Below are positions 14,835 through 26,385 of a DNA stretch of 64,000 nucleotides, in pieces. Made by a program: the position numbers and the translations under genes. The stretch spans positions 109,057-173,056 of the forward strand of contig JBNGIQ010009093.1 in assembly GCA_049999765.1 (NCBI GenBank), in the 5' to 3' direction. The notes under the pieces are model-generated. The model was not told the origin of the DNA. It searched no databases and saw only the letters and a program-made list of their open reading frames with translations. The DNA is from Phaeoceros laevis (lineage: Eukaryota > Anthocerotophyta > Anthocerotopsida > Notothyladales). The stretch's first letter is position 1; the number at the start of each line of letters is the position of its first letter.

Positions 14835-15311
14835 ATGAGGGGCCGTCAGCAGCATGAGTTTAGTAGGATGGACGTCCGTTCATGTCGGCCCGGAGGCACC
14901 CGAAGGCTCCCGTTTAGCGTCAGGATCATCTTCCTTTGCGGCCTTCTCTTTTCCTCCTTCTGTTTGAGCTATGCGCAGTCGCCGGATAACTCAGATGCAA
15001 GTAGGCCGCCACCGCCGCCACCGCCGCCACAGATTCCTATACAAGATGGCGGTCACCAGGATAGGCCGGTTGCAAGTCCCTCACTGCTGTCACCTCCACC
15101 TGAGGCATCTCAGCCGCCTTTGCCACCCGCAACTGCAAGTGCCACTACACGGGGAGGTGGCATGACCTCTGAAGCTAAAGTGGGTTTAGGTCTGCTTTCT
15201 GTAGCAGGGTTGTTGCAAGTAGCGGTATTCTTCTTCCTCATGGCTAGACGAAGACAATTGCTACGGGATCTAAATGATCCCGCGGACTGGAGCCCGGCCA
15301 GGGAGTTGTGA
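14835..15311 (+). CDS. Small proline-rich single-pass membrane protein
   Basis: Single-exon ORF of 158 residues from the ATG at 14835. After a basic start comes a hydrophobic signal sequence, about residues 31-48 (IIFLCGLLFSSFCLSYAQ). An extracellular-type proline-rich stretch follows, with an eight-proline run and many SP/PP pairs. A second hydrophobic segment (about 115-137, LGLLSVAGLLQVAVFFFLMA) is followed by RRRQLL and a short acidic tail ending PADWSPAREL. The layout resembles small plant cell-surface proline-rich or arabinogalactan-like membrane proteins. I know no specific function. The signal peptide, stop-transfer segment and basic cytosolic flank support a real protein. Confidence 0.6.
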   Translation: MRGRQQHEFSRMDVRSCRPGGTRRLPFSVRIIFLCGLLFSSFCLSYAQSPDNSDASRPPPPPPPPQIPIQDGGHQDRPVASPSLLSPPPEASQPPLPPATASATTRGGGMTSEAKVGLGLLSVAGLLQVAVFFFLMARRRQLLRDLNDPADWSPAREL

Positions 15312-17075
15312 GCTTGCCAGAGCTACTTTGGATTGTAGGTTCTCACACTTTTTATTGAACATATGGAAGCCAGGCTTTCTGTACTCTGCATCAGATCATC
15401 GGATAAGCAGATGAAGGTCTCATTAGTAGAGAAGGCGAACCCGCCGCTCTTATGTAACATGTTACTTTTAGAGGTTGCTGTTTATTGGTGATTCTCCCCT
15501 ACACTTGCTGGTGGTATTGTTGGGCTGTTCACCTTAGTCTGTGCAAATGGATCTCATTGCCTCCATTGCCTTTGTACCGATTAAGACAGGCAGGAGGACA
15601 TTATCAGCCGCTCTGTCTTCTTTTTCGTAGGCTGTAGTGTATGGCCAGCTACCTGTCTCAAGTACTGGCACCGAGAAGGTAGCTCTATATTATGTGTCTA
15701 TCAGGTGGCTGAGTCGCATTGGCAGGGTCTAGCATTCTTTCTCTGGGTATATGCTCTGGATGTGTACAATACCAATAGCATGGGATCACAAGCCTGTCGA
15801 GAGCAGATACTATGCCTACCTATTGCGAGGTTGTGTTGGTTGATTTCGAAGACCAGCTAATGACCGGGCTTTTACGGTGACGGCATTGGGAAATGAAATT
15901 TGCGGGTCAAGGTCTACATGGCTTCTATGTTGCCAGCATAGGCACCCAAAAGGAAGTTGAAAGTAGATTAGTACGTGGTGCAATTGAACCCCCAGGGGTT
16001 TGGTATGAATATTTGAACTCATGGTGCCAGGGCATGTGTACAACAATGTGATGGGCTTGATGCTCAATCAGCTGTATAGAGGCTCTTTGACAATGTGATG
16101 GCCCTGAGGATGCCAACAAATGGCTTGGCGAGGTCTGAGGGTTGGGTGTGCATTGAAACTTGGTTAGGGTTTCGAAAAGATGGAGAAAGAACGTGGAAGG
16201 GCGACAGTAACAGCAGGACCTCTCGGACAGGGCCTTCAGTGGAGGATCGTCACTTGTGGCTGTGGCTTTCGATTGTTGGTGTGAAGATGTTCAGAGCTCT
16301 ATCTGCCATTTGTAGGTGACTTTGTTACCTCATCGCTCTGCAGTAATATTTGGTGAACTACAGTAAAGTTAATATCAAGAGCTAGGATTGGTTTGTCGTA
16401 CATGCTTCGAACTTGTCGCAATGTGATGATGGTCTTCTCCTTGTCTACGTAAACAAGGTACCTCGCATCTTGATCAGGTACCATGAAAACTGCATTTGGG
16501 TGAAGCACAGAGCTCGGATATGCTGCATTGTTAGAATTGTATTTGATGCACCACTTAGAGTCACCAGATTGTGCAGTTGGTGACATTGCCCAACAGCTGC
16601 AATTAGACTGAGGGTTGGTTTGCAAGTGGCAGCACTGCGTCACCAGCCAGTCGTTGCAGCTGGGAATCCCTTGTCTTCATCCCGGTGAACCGTGGGTGTC
16701 AGGCGGTGATCTACCGACATGTCGATCTACCGACATGTCGTTTGTGGCTAACGCATGCCATGTCGTATGTCGTTTGTGGGTAACGCATGTCCCAAGTACT
16801 TGTACGTAGATAGCTGTTATAATTAACTAAGCAGAGGCGGTTAAGTCACTGTGATACGACCAGGTAACCAAGTTAAACTGCAGAGATAAATAGATAGATA
16901 TAGCAGGTTTTACCGGGACATGCTAATAATAAGTTCCCCGAATTGCCACCTGTCAGAGCGTCAAAAGGGTATAAGAGAAGGAAGGAGCCTCGGAACACAC
17001 TTTCCCTCGCGCCGTGGGCCGGGCCCTTCTTTCTCTTCCTCCGCCCCGCACACCGCGACCGCGGGCAGCGGCGCC
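15312..17075. other. No gene recognised; small repeats
   Basis: No convincing exon. Near 16709-16790 a 17-base word containing gatctaccgacatgtc is repeated in tandem, followed by two copies of gtcgtttgtgg..taacgcatg. The last 100 bases form the GC-rich leader of the SWC5 gene. Confidence 0.4.
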
Positions 17076-18316
17076 ATGGCAGACGACGGCTCCTCCTCGG
17101 AGGAGGACGTGGACTACGATCCCGCACAGGACATGACCGCAGAGCAAGGTTCGCCTCTTCCTCACCTGCTGCCGACCCTCTTCGTCTTGAGCAGATTTCT
17201 GTCCTTGCTTGCTTCTTCTGCTCCTGGTCCCTCTGGAAATGCACAGCGGCACAGGTGCGGAGGCCACCGGTGTGTGCGGTGGCACCGGGAATTTGAGGTT
17301 GCGTGCTGGAGACTGGTTTCCTGTCTCTCATCTGGCTGATTACGTTTTGATTGCCTGGAGTGAATCGCAGTGAAGAAAGCCAAAATCGATGCTATCTGGG
17401 AGAAGATGAACACAAAGAGAGCTGCGATTGCAACCGAAGACTCAGCGCGGGCATCGTCGTCGGCAGCTGGAGGTAAGGCTTACTTCCTTCTTGCGGATAT
17501 GTGAAGGACACATTCTGCCTCTGCTCCTCTTTTTTTTTTTTTGCTTGGACGGTCAGTGCCTTCAGCATGCCGCAACCGCGTGAAGCGGGGTACAAGCTCT
17601 GGCACCTGGCCTCGTGGGACAGGATGGTTTATGCCGGTCCAATCACGTCTGCCAAAAGTTGCCTGTCATTATGCACTAGTTAGTTCATGCTACTGCTATG
17701 TTGTTGACTGCAGCAAGCAAAGCCAAGATCTCTGCCATTTGGGAGCAGATGAATGCTAAGAGTAATTCGGTACTCGTCCAGAATCTGAGTAGAGGAACTC
17801 CATCTGGAGCTGGAGGCCAGCGCAAGGTCAGCGAACAAATTGCTGCCGCAGCCAAAGCAGCTGCTGCATTGGTGAAAGAAGGACAGGCCGAGGTAAGGGA
17901 GTATTCCTTTCTTGGTGCATCTTGCTGCAACTCAGTTGATTGATGATCACTCAGCTCTTCAATGTTCGCAGACCAAGGTGCCTACGATCCCCGAACACGA
18001 TCGCAAAGAATCTGAAGCTGCGGAGCGGAAGGCGAAGATGGTGGCATCGTCATCCAGAAGTTTGGATGCTCTTATTCAGCAAATTTCCAAGAAGCCGAAG
18101 ATAAGTGTTCTGGACAAATCGCGAAATGATTGGGGGCAATTCAAGCATGCGGAAGGCTTAGCTGATGAGTTGGAGGCGTACAAGAAGAGTGGAGACAAGT
18201 ACTTAGATAAGGTAGCCTTTCTACAGCGGGCCGATGTTCGCGAGTACGAGAGGGAACGAGACATTAGGTTAGCTGTGCAGGCAAAGAGGCGGACTGATTC
18301 CACTTGCAGAGAATAA
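17076..18316 (+). CDS. SWC5: SWC5/BCNT (CFDP1) chromatin remodelling subunit, 4 exons
   Basis: Exons 17076-17148, 17371-17472, 17714-17892 and 17972-18316 join in frame to 232 residues. The last exon holds the BCNT-C domain that defines the family: KKPKISVLDKSRNDW, then QFKHAEGLADELEAYKKSG, YLDKVAFLQRADVREYERE. Swc5 proteins belong to the SWR1 complex, which deposits H2A.Z in nucleosomes. The N-terminus is acidic (MADDGSSSEEDVDYD), as usual for histone-binding members. Exons 2 and 3 each begin with a near-identical motif (KAKIDAIWEKMN and KAKISAIWEQMN) at the same splice phase, which suggests an internal exon duplication. The assignment rests on the C-terminal domain; the middle is family-variable. 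Confidence 0.93.
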
Positions 18317-18657
18317 CATGTACATGTAGCACATTCATTTTTTGTGGTCCACATGGTGAGAAGAGCACTAATGGATAACTGACATACATGCGGACTTGCA
18401 AGTCAGAGATTAGAGATTCGCAAGGGTTGGTAAAATAGCTTAAATATTATTCCACGTCCTTCCTCAAAATGCATGAATCATGAATCTGCATATCGCAGTA
18501 AGTTGACACAGTAGATCCGTTGTTTATCAACGACTCACTGTGGCCGCTCAGTCCGCGCCAGCAGACCTCATCGCAAATCTCCAGCTCACTAGTATTACAC
18601 GAGATCAGATAGATCTCCTCTACAGAAGGGACCTGGGCCACAAATATATGTACTGCA
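18317..18657. other. Convergent 3' regions of SWC5 and the ABCG gene
   Basis: No coding sequence recognised between the two stop codons. Confidence 0.4.
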
Positions 18658-21600
18658 TCACTTTTGCCTATGCCTGTTGGTCATAACCAGGAAAAACAGG
18701 GCTATAATTCGTGCCAGGGCTCCATATCCGAACAGGATGCCCAGACACAAAGGCAAATGGTCTATCCTATACTTCCCTTTGTACAATACCTGGCACCGCG
18801 TGATCAGCCACACGCCGGAGTACCTGCCGATAGTTGGACAACAGCTTCAGCAAACTATGGTTGCATGTGAAAGGAAGAAAAAATAACAGAGCCAAAAGTG
18901 TAGGCTTTCCTACCGTTCTGCATTCACGATGACATATGCCTCAAGTGCCCAGCGTGCATAGCTTCCATATGCTATGTAGCGGAAGTATCCTGTTGACTTT
19001 GTTGCCAAAAGAGTTCCAATAATTCCCACAAAAACAGACCACTGCAACCACCACCTAGAAGGTTAGAAGAGCTGACAAACTGCGGGTCCTGGCCTCCTGA
19101 TTCACTAGGCATTCACATCTTCAGTACTCACCAGCTGCGCAGGAGCAGGCTGAAGCACAACTGCGAATATATATCCGATCCCAGTTACGCAGTATACTAA
19201 AGCTAACGTAACAATGAAGTTCCACAAGAAGGTGGAGCGAGGATCATTGAAAAAATAAAAGAGAGCCAGGTAAACAAGAGGTTTGATGGCGACGTTGAAG
19301 ATGTCCACAGTATCTTTTGCAAGGAAAAATGCATATCGGTTGATCCCCGATGCACTCTCCCTCCAGAATTGCAGCTTGTCAGCGGAGAATGTTCTGAGAG
19401 CCGAAATCATGCACAGAAGAGCTGATAACGAAACAAGAAACACACAGTTAGCTGCTTTGTTTTGGCAGGAGGACGTCCTGTAGCTGATACAGATGAAGAT
19501 TACTCACATATTGCCATGATAGTATATGTGTATCCAGTCGAGCCAAGGTTTGTGTCTTTGACATCAGATAAGAACCCTAATGTTGCCCCTGCCAGAAGTA
19601 ATATGATGTAATCTTGAGCCTGGAAGCGAGCCTCTCGGAACCTTTGTAAAGCGACACTGGCAAGAGGAAAAAAATCTCTCAGAATCAAATTCCGAAGGAG
19701 ACAAGCTCTTGTTCCACCACATAAAGTGTCATGAATTGCAAAAAGACTTGAATATCGCTCACCGTCTTAAAATAATGTCGAACTGGTGAAAGAACCCAGG
19801 AGTCCTGCGTCCAGACTGATCCTCGACCTTCACAAAAGCGCTCTTGAAAATATCCATGTGCACCACAAGGTATATCTTCAACTCCAGGTAGAGTTCATGT
19901 GTCAAACTCGTCGTCTTCTCCACTATCCCCTGAGTTTCTTGCAATTTACTCCGTTTGGAAGGTGTAGCATCAGGTACAAGACCTTGCAAATCCTCTGGTA
20001 TGCGGTAGCCGTTGTGGGTCATCCACAGAACTGGGAGACAGCTCTGATCAAAATTTGCATCTCCTGGAAGATCAACGAAGAATTTGTTAAAAAACACAAG
20101 TCTCGCATGTTCATATGAAGGACACAATTGTCACTACCATACCAGCTTCTTCGAGGTTTTTCCAACTCACCATCTGGCTTTGCAACGCCCTCAATAATGT
20201 CCAGGAAGTGGTCTGGGGGATTGATTCGCTCAGGCACGGAGATCCCAAGGTCAGAAAAATACTCCTCAACGTCAGCTACAGGACCCAGGTACACAGTTCG
20301 TCCACCTTTCGCTAGGAACATGACATCGTCAAACATTCTGAAAAGACCATAGCTGTAAACCATGGACCAAAGATGTTAGGAGGCCAGAAACTTCAAGCCA
20401 CGTGTCTCACATTTACATCTGATACAAAGAGCAGACCTGGGTTGATGAAGAACTACCGCCACGTTTACTCCAACCAGTGCTTCTCGCCTTAGAGCTTGCA
20501 GCACCAGCCGTGAAGATGTACTATCCAGGCCTGATGTCGGTTCATCAAGAATCAGCAAAGAAGGCTCCATGACCATCTCCAGGCCCACATTCACCCTCTT
20601 TCTCTGACCACCGGATATACCACGCTTCTCCACAGTTCCCACACGGGAGTCTCTGATGTTACCTAGATCTAGCGCACTAATTATCCGTTCAACAACAAAA
20701 ACTTTCTCTCGCTTGGCCATGTTGACAGGGAGTCTGGAGTCATACCACGCACCTCATAAGGTTGTACTTCATTGAACTTGTGCAAGGACAACGTACTATA
20801 CGAGTCAACCATGCAAAAGGGGCCTACACCAGTACTGGACAATGGATACACAGAATAGTACCTATACTTGGCACTGAACCATAGGTTCTCTTCCACCGTC
20901 AAGCTACCATGTACAATGTCATCCTGTGGAACAAATCCTATTATCCTCTTGTAAGCCTGGATGGTGCCTGGTTGACCGTTGATCCTGACAAATCCTGTTG
21001 TGTAACTGTGTGTAGTCTTTCCGGCAAGTGCGTTCAGAAAAGTGGTCTTTCCAGCACCAGATGGACCCATCACTGCTGTTATCCTCCCAGGGGACAACTT
21101 TCCAGTCACATTCGACAATATTTTCTTCCCACTGCCTTTCAAAATCAGGCACAGGTCTTCAAATGCTAGCTCAATAGGTGGGCGCCGACTTCCTTTTAAC
21201 ATATCAGCATAGTCCTTCTGCCCAAGGACATTCATCAGGCTGAATCTTTCTCGTTCAATCTGTCCATATGCATACTGAAATATCTGACTGCGGCTATGTC
21301 CCAGAACAGGGGAAGGAGTAGCTACTCGACTGGACATTTGATCATCATTGGGGACGACAACTGGAGGAGCCTCGATACTGGGGTACAGATCTTCATTATT
21401 GTCTGCTTGGAACTCCAGTGCATAGATATCACTCAGATTTGTTGTACTTGAGAAGTCCTCGTCCTCGTTGATAGTCTCCGCAGCCAACATGCTGAGCTCA
21501 CGAGACTTCACAGCTGCAACAGCGGACTTGAAGTTCCTGTTTTCCAGATCAGGGCTGTCCGTGAGCTTGGCACTTTTTCGTCTAGAAAAAGTACGAGTCA

Positions 21601-23690
21601 GCTGACCCGAGAAGTTTTTTGCTCTCCGTTTAGCAATGCTCTTCCACCGCTCACCAGCAGATATATAGTCCCGGGCTTGGCGAGCAGCTGTTTCTCTAGC
21701 CTTGGCTCTACGACGTTCACGGACATGCATGACATGGTCTGAGCAGTTGTAGATGAGCAGAAGCACAAGTGCCAGCATAACCTGCAGCAGTTGCAACGGG
21801 TTCATCCAGAGAAAGGCAACTGGCATGTCAGATGCTGCGCTGGCAATAGCAATGCTCAAAGAAGGAACATGATGCTTGATAGCTCACCATTAACAAAAAT
21901 CCATATCCATGGAGATTCTCTTCCGCCTGCTTTGCATCACACTTCGTCAAACGTGAACATGCTGCAATCCAACTCAGCCAACTCTGTCAGAACTTCCCGA
22001 AAAGTCCTTATTAACATCTGCAAGTACAAAAACACCCTTACTGACAACCTTGACTAAGTTTGACACAAATAAAACGAGTGCTTACTTGATTGCTCAGTGG
22101 ATCCTTGCCTGCAGTAATGCCTGGTAACAAGAGAGCAACTCTTGGAGATGTCAGCCTATGACAAAAAAGGCTCTAAGCACAAATTGTGCATAGCTCAGAT
22201 ACTAAAACGTAGAACCCCAATGAGGAACAAAGCAACGAAAACACTACCAGACGTGAATCGTCTTACCCGGCCTCGCACTCAAGTTTTTCTGTCGTCGAAG
22301 GGCAGTAGTTTCCTCCTGCGCAAAAAATGCCTGCTGTATTGGACACACCACCCCACATATCTGCTCCACCACAGGACCGATTTCCATATGGAGGTGACAG
22401 CTGATAGGCATACCTGGCAACCCACCAAAAACAGCTCGAACGTTGGAACGTCCAGTTTCAAGCAGCAGTGACTCTAGCAAGGCCTGCTCCTAACGTAGAC
22501 TACTCCCTACATTGGTGAACTTATGTCAAGTAGCAAATCTAAAATCGGAAAGGAAGATGATCAAAAGGTCCTCAGCAAGGCGATTGAGCATCCTTACGGT
22601 AGACAGAAACCACCCTCCTCCCAGTACAACGCCAAAGGGCAGTACGCACCTAGCGGACAAGCTACAAAATAGGACAGATCGACAGCAGGGAGCGAGTGTC
22701 AGATTTATCCAGCTCATTCAAACCCTCTACCAAGTCACCCCAGACAAGCTACTTACGGATCATGCATGTCAATCCTTTGGGACAAAAGAATCCCTCGCAA
22801 CATGGCTGCGGGTCGAATACTCTGAGCGGAAATTGTGTGCCTCCAGGGTCCTCGGCTGGGGTCGCCGAATCGGTTTCTGGGTCGGACGTTGACGCTGACC
22901 ATCCCGGCTCGCACCCAAGAGACCAATGGGTGTGATTGCAGTTGGAGTTGAATGGAGGGAACGCTGGGTTCGGAATGGCCTTGATGTACGCTTGCAGCTC
23001 AGCCTCACCACACAAGCGGCTTCCGGCATCATCTGCAAAATAGGAGGGGTAAGACGATCGTAAGCTTCCACGAACCCGAACTGCCTCGAAATTGCGCAAA
23101 ACCTACGAAAGGGACCAGCCTGCGTACTGTATTTCCTGTAACACCGATCGACAAAGCTGGGGTCTCTCGAGAAGTCAAATGCATCATTCCTGTCCTTAAT
23201 GCTGCAGGAGCAAAATCCATGGGGGCTGTCATTTATCCGTGACAAAAGTGAGTGCGCAGAAACGTTCGGTTCAGCGGAAAGCGATGGCTCACCTGTCCAC
23301 AATACAAAAGCTGTACTCCTCAGCTATTCTCTTGGTGAGAGAGTCCGCCCGCTCACTGAGCGTTGTTAACCAACCCGAGGGAGCCTGCGGGGGCTGAAAA
23401 AAGCCGAATCCGCTTCCAGGCGATAGCGGAGGCACCCTCAAGTTCACTGGCGGAGCTGGTGGTAACCTGAAAGGCGGCACCTGGGCATGCACAGCTCCGC
23501 AGAGCAGCAACAAGACCGCCAAGAGCAAGCCGGCTCGGCAGCGGAAAGATGCAAAAAACCGCGATTCCTGCTGCCTCAAAATTCGGACAGTGTCCCCTCC
23601 ACTGCACAGATCCGTGGATTGGATCGCGCAAACCCGCCTAGCTCCTCTCCTGAGACATCCATGGGGGATCCGGAGACAATCCTTACCCAT
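18658..23690 (-). CDS. ABCG half-transporter of the plant ABCG24/28 type, 15 exons
   Basis: Exons in transcription order: 23293-23690, 23128-23201, 22757-23032, 22598-22661, 22267-22413, 22086-22120, 21888-21961, 20862-21781, 20437-20733, 20171-20352, 19763-20063, 19508-19656, 19132-19421, 18914-19041, 18658-18823. They join in frame to 1166 residues. An N-terminal hydrophobic segment ([16 protein letters not shown]) precedes a cysteine-rich ectodomain ([37 protein letters not shown]). One membrane segment ([13 protein letters not shown]) and a basic cytosolic linker follow. The nucleotide-binding domain has Walker [10 protein letters not shown], signature [10 protein letters not shown], Walker [13 protein letters not shown] and switch HQPS. 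About six membrane segments end at [14 protein letters not shown]. Relatives export lipids or wall precursors; the substrate here is unknown. The first Met, about 50 residues before the signal-like segment, is uncertain. Confidence 0.93.
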
Positions 23691-24600
23691 GGAACCGCGA
23701 ATCCACCCTCCCTGCTTGCCAGATCATCCACGAAGGGCCCGAGCCTGTCCAGACCGCACCCCCTCCCCCGAACTAGCGCAAGCTGCAATGTGCAATGCCG
23801 CTAAGGAGGAGAGTCATGCGATGGCGCAGCTCTTGTTTCCCTGCGCCAGCGATCCGAATCCGTCAACCTGCTGCTGTCTCAAACCAAAACTGTGTGCTTG
23901 GGATTCAAGAGGCCAAACAGGGTAACATTCCGTGGTGCCTTTGCGACCAAGGCTCACAAGCCCCCTTTTCCCGAGGAGAGAGTGAAGAGGGGGCAAGCAT
24001 GCAGCTGGCCTGGCAGGCTCCCTTTGACCGCTTCCTAGAAACAGCACGACACTCTTGGAGGCTTCCCTGTAAAGCAACTCGAGGCCGCCACTATATATGC
24101 CCGAATATGTGACCTCGACGGGCCGGTGATGATACTAGTCTACCGCTACCCGCTACGGCTGGCACCGCCGTCTGACAGCAGGATGGGGCCAGTTGACTCT
24201 CACACCATGTTCCTCGGCTCTTATTGCCTTGCTGGGCCCGATACAACGTTAGCTCCCACCAACTTTCGCGACGTGTACATTTTAAACGGAGGGAGGTTTA
24301 TTTATCGTATAGTGCTTTGCCGTCGGGGCTTTCCAGGCAGGAAAGGAAGGTCCGTTATGGCGGTTGTGGAGGCTGTACGCTGTCCCGGGCTTGCGTTTCC
24401 CGGGAACGGGGCCAAGGTCAAGTCTTCCACGCATAGGGGACGGGCGCGGGCGGCAGCTGAGCCACCATTTATACGATATAGTAGTAAATAGCAAGCTCGG
24501 CTGGCTTCGTCGTCACGAGCTCGAGGTAGGGTTTGCTGATGTCGGGGGCCGCGGGGTCAAGGGCCGGTGCCATGGCCCGGTCTTTCAGCACAGGTCCGGT
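23691..24600. other. Intergenic between the ABCG gene and MurB remnant
   Basis: GC-rich near 23700-23800, then mixed. ORFs here overlap on both strands without recognisable domains. Presumed ABCG promoter. Confidence 0.4.
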
Positions 24601-24639
24601 GAATGAGAGTCCTCTTCGTGCGCGATGGAAGGGCCAGGG

Positions 24640-25813
24640 GCGGGAAGGTGATCTCGTTGGCACTCGGGCCTTCCGCTGGAGTCTCCTCCAACGATGATGA
24701 TCTGCCAAAGTTCACGGAAGGGAGACTTCTGAGCCAAGTGAGGTCCTGGGGGATCGGCGGTCCTGCCAAGTACTTCACCGGGGTCATCTGCTCCGGTAGC
24801 AGCCTGCTTGAGGTGCCCTTATATCCATGCGCTGCGTAGGATGTCCGGAACAGCAGATTCATTGTAGTCCCTTCGCGGGTGGTCTGTCTTGTGGGGGAGG
24901 TTGTCCTGAAAAAGGGTGGTGTCCAATTGTGCTGCCTTCGCTGTTTGGCGCTGTATACAGCCGAAGGCAGAACCTTCGCTATTTTGTGCTTGGAAAGAGC
25001 TCAAATTGTCTGTTTCTTGACCGTGGATTTGATGGACTAGTGCTGCTGCAACTGGATTGACTTCCTCGAAGGCGATAGCGACGGCGTCTACCGCGTGGGC
25101 AGTGGCTACCCGTTTAGCCTGCTTGGAATCCGCTGTTCCAAGGAAGGATTCACCGGATTAGAGTTCGCTTGTGGCATCCTCGGCACTGTGGGAGGAGCTG
25201 TTACGTGAACGCCGGCGCTGATGGCCTGATCAGTGCCACATTTCGTTATCACAGCTGGTGTGGTTACGACCCTCTGTTGGTGTGTATGGATACCCCTCTT
25301 CACCCCTCCATACGATGGAGGGCTTTTACGGTATCACATCAGCACCCTTTCGGCTGTCCCTTTGTTCAAACACCAGAGAGAGAGGAAAAGACTACACTTG
25401 GACAGGTGAGAACTGGAACTTAGTCTGTGATGCTTGTGTTGGACGTGGATTGCAAGACCTGCTGCTTATGATTCTTGTTTCATTCGATGTGTCAGCAGTG
25501 ACATAGTTTGCTTGGCTTACCTCATTCCAGGAGAAACAGAACTCAACCTGTCACTGAGCGTACAGCGGGATGTGTCTTCAGAAACCCTGGATTGGGCTCT
25601 TCTGCGGGTGCCCTTATTGACCAGGCAGGTCTGAAAGGTATCACAGTAGGTGATGCAAAAGTGTCAGAATTGCATGCCAACTTCCTAATCAATGTTGGAA
25701 ATTCGAAGTCCTTGGACATGCTCTCCCTGATTGCACTGGTGAAAAATGGGGTACCCGATGTTTGTGGGATTGAGTTGCAAGAAGAAATTATTCATGTACC
25801 TCATTCTATATGA
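24640..25813 (+). pseudogene. murB: MurB (UDP-N-acetylenolpyruvoylglucosamine reductase) pseudogene A
   Basis: Homology to nearly all of MurB is legible in order but not in one frame. It runs WGIGGPAKYF (about 24755), then LRYFVLGKSSNCLF, GVYRVGSGYPF, SKEGFTGLEFACG, GTVGGA, ITSAPFRLS, and TERTAGCVFRNPG...SAGALIDQAGLKG...HANFLINVG, ending HVPHSI. Breaks visible: extra base near 25057, base missing near 25203 (before YVNAGADG), a further shift near 25395, and no AG before the expected second exon near 24957. In the FAD-binding GKGSN motif the middle G is S. MurB makes UDP-MurNAc; in plants it belongs to plastid peptidoglycan synthesis. The C-terminal 100 codons (25508-25813) remain open. Sequencing error is an alternative, but four independent lesions favour decay. 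Confidence 0.85.
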
Positions 25814-25941
25814 GGGTGGTATCTTGTGGGAGGTTGTGACATATTGTGTTCGGAATTTGTTACACACTTCATAAGATCGAAAATGGGCAAGTGTGGCTAA
25901 GCATGAATGGGTTGTGCACCTGTCTTGTCATGAATAACTAG

Positions 25942-26385
25942 CGTCCCTCTCACGGGTTGGAGGAAGCGTGGATGGGTTGGAGGAAGTGTGGATGGGTTGG
26001 AGGAAGTGTGGACCTTGAGATGCTTGGTGCTATGGTGATAACCTTACAAAAGGTTCCATGAAGGACCTATGGGAGGTGCAGTCCACGGTTTGCTCTTCCC
26101 AAGTTTGCCTTCAAAAATTAACACGTCCTTGACAGGGCTGTGACTAGCAATAGCAAATTATCGGCTAGCCGCACCACATTCAAGGCACATCCTAATTCTC
26201 ACCGCCCCTTTCACGGGTTGGAGGAATTGTGGATGGAACGGACCTTGAGATGCTTGCTGCTCTATAACCTTACATAACGTTCCACGAAAGACCTATGGGA
26301 CGCGCAATCTCCGGTTTGCTCTTCGCGAATTTGCCTTCAAAGATTAACGCGTCCTTGACTTATCGTGACTAGCAATACTCAACAC
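25942..26385 (+). repeat. Diverged duplicate of about 190-200 bp with a 20-bp minisatellite
   Basis: The block starting cctctcacgggttggagg (about 25945) recurs as cctttcacgggttggagg (about 26206). Both continue through accttgagatgctt, acctatggga, ggtttgctctt and tttgccttcaaa to gtccttgac. In the first copy gggttggaggaagYgtggat is repeated three times. Confidence 0.8.

Noticed and set aside
25508-25813. Intact gene for a short MurB-like C-terminal protein
   Set aside because: The frame is open but is only the last third of MurB, joined to upstream blocks by frame breaks; it lacks the FAD-binding part, so I treat it as part of pseudogene A.
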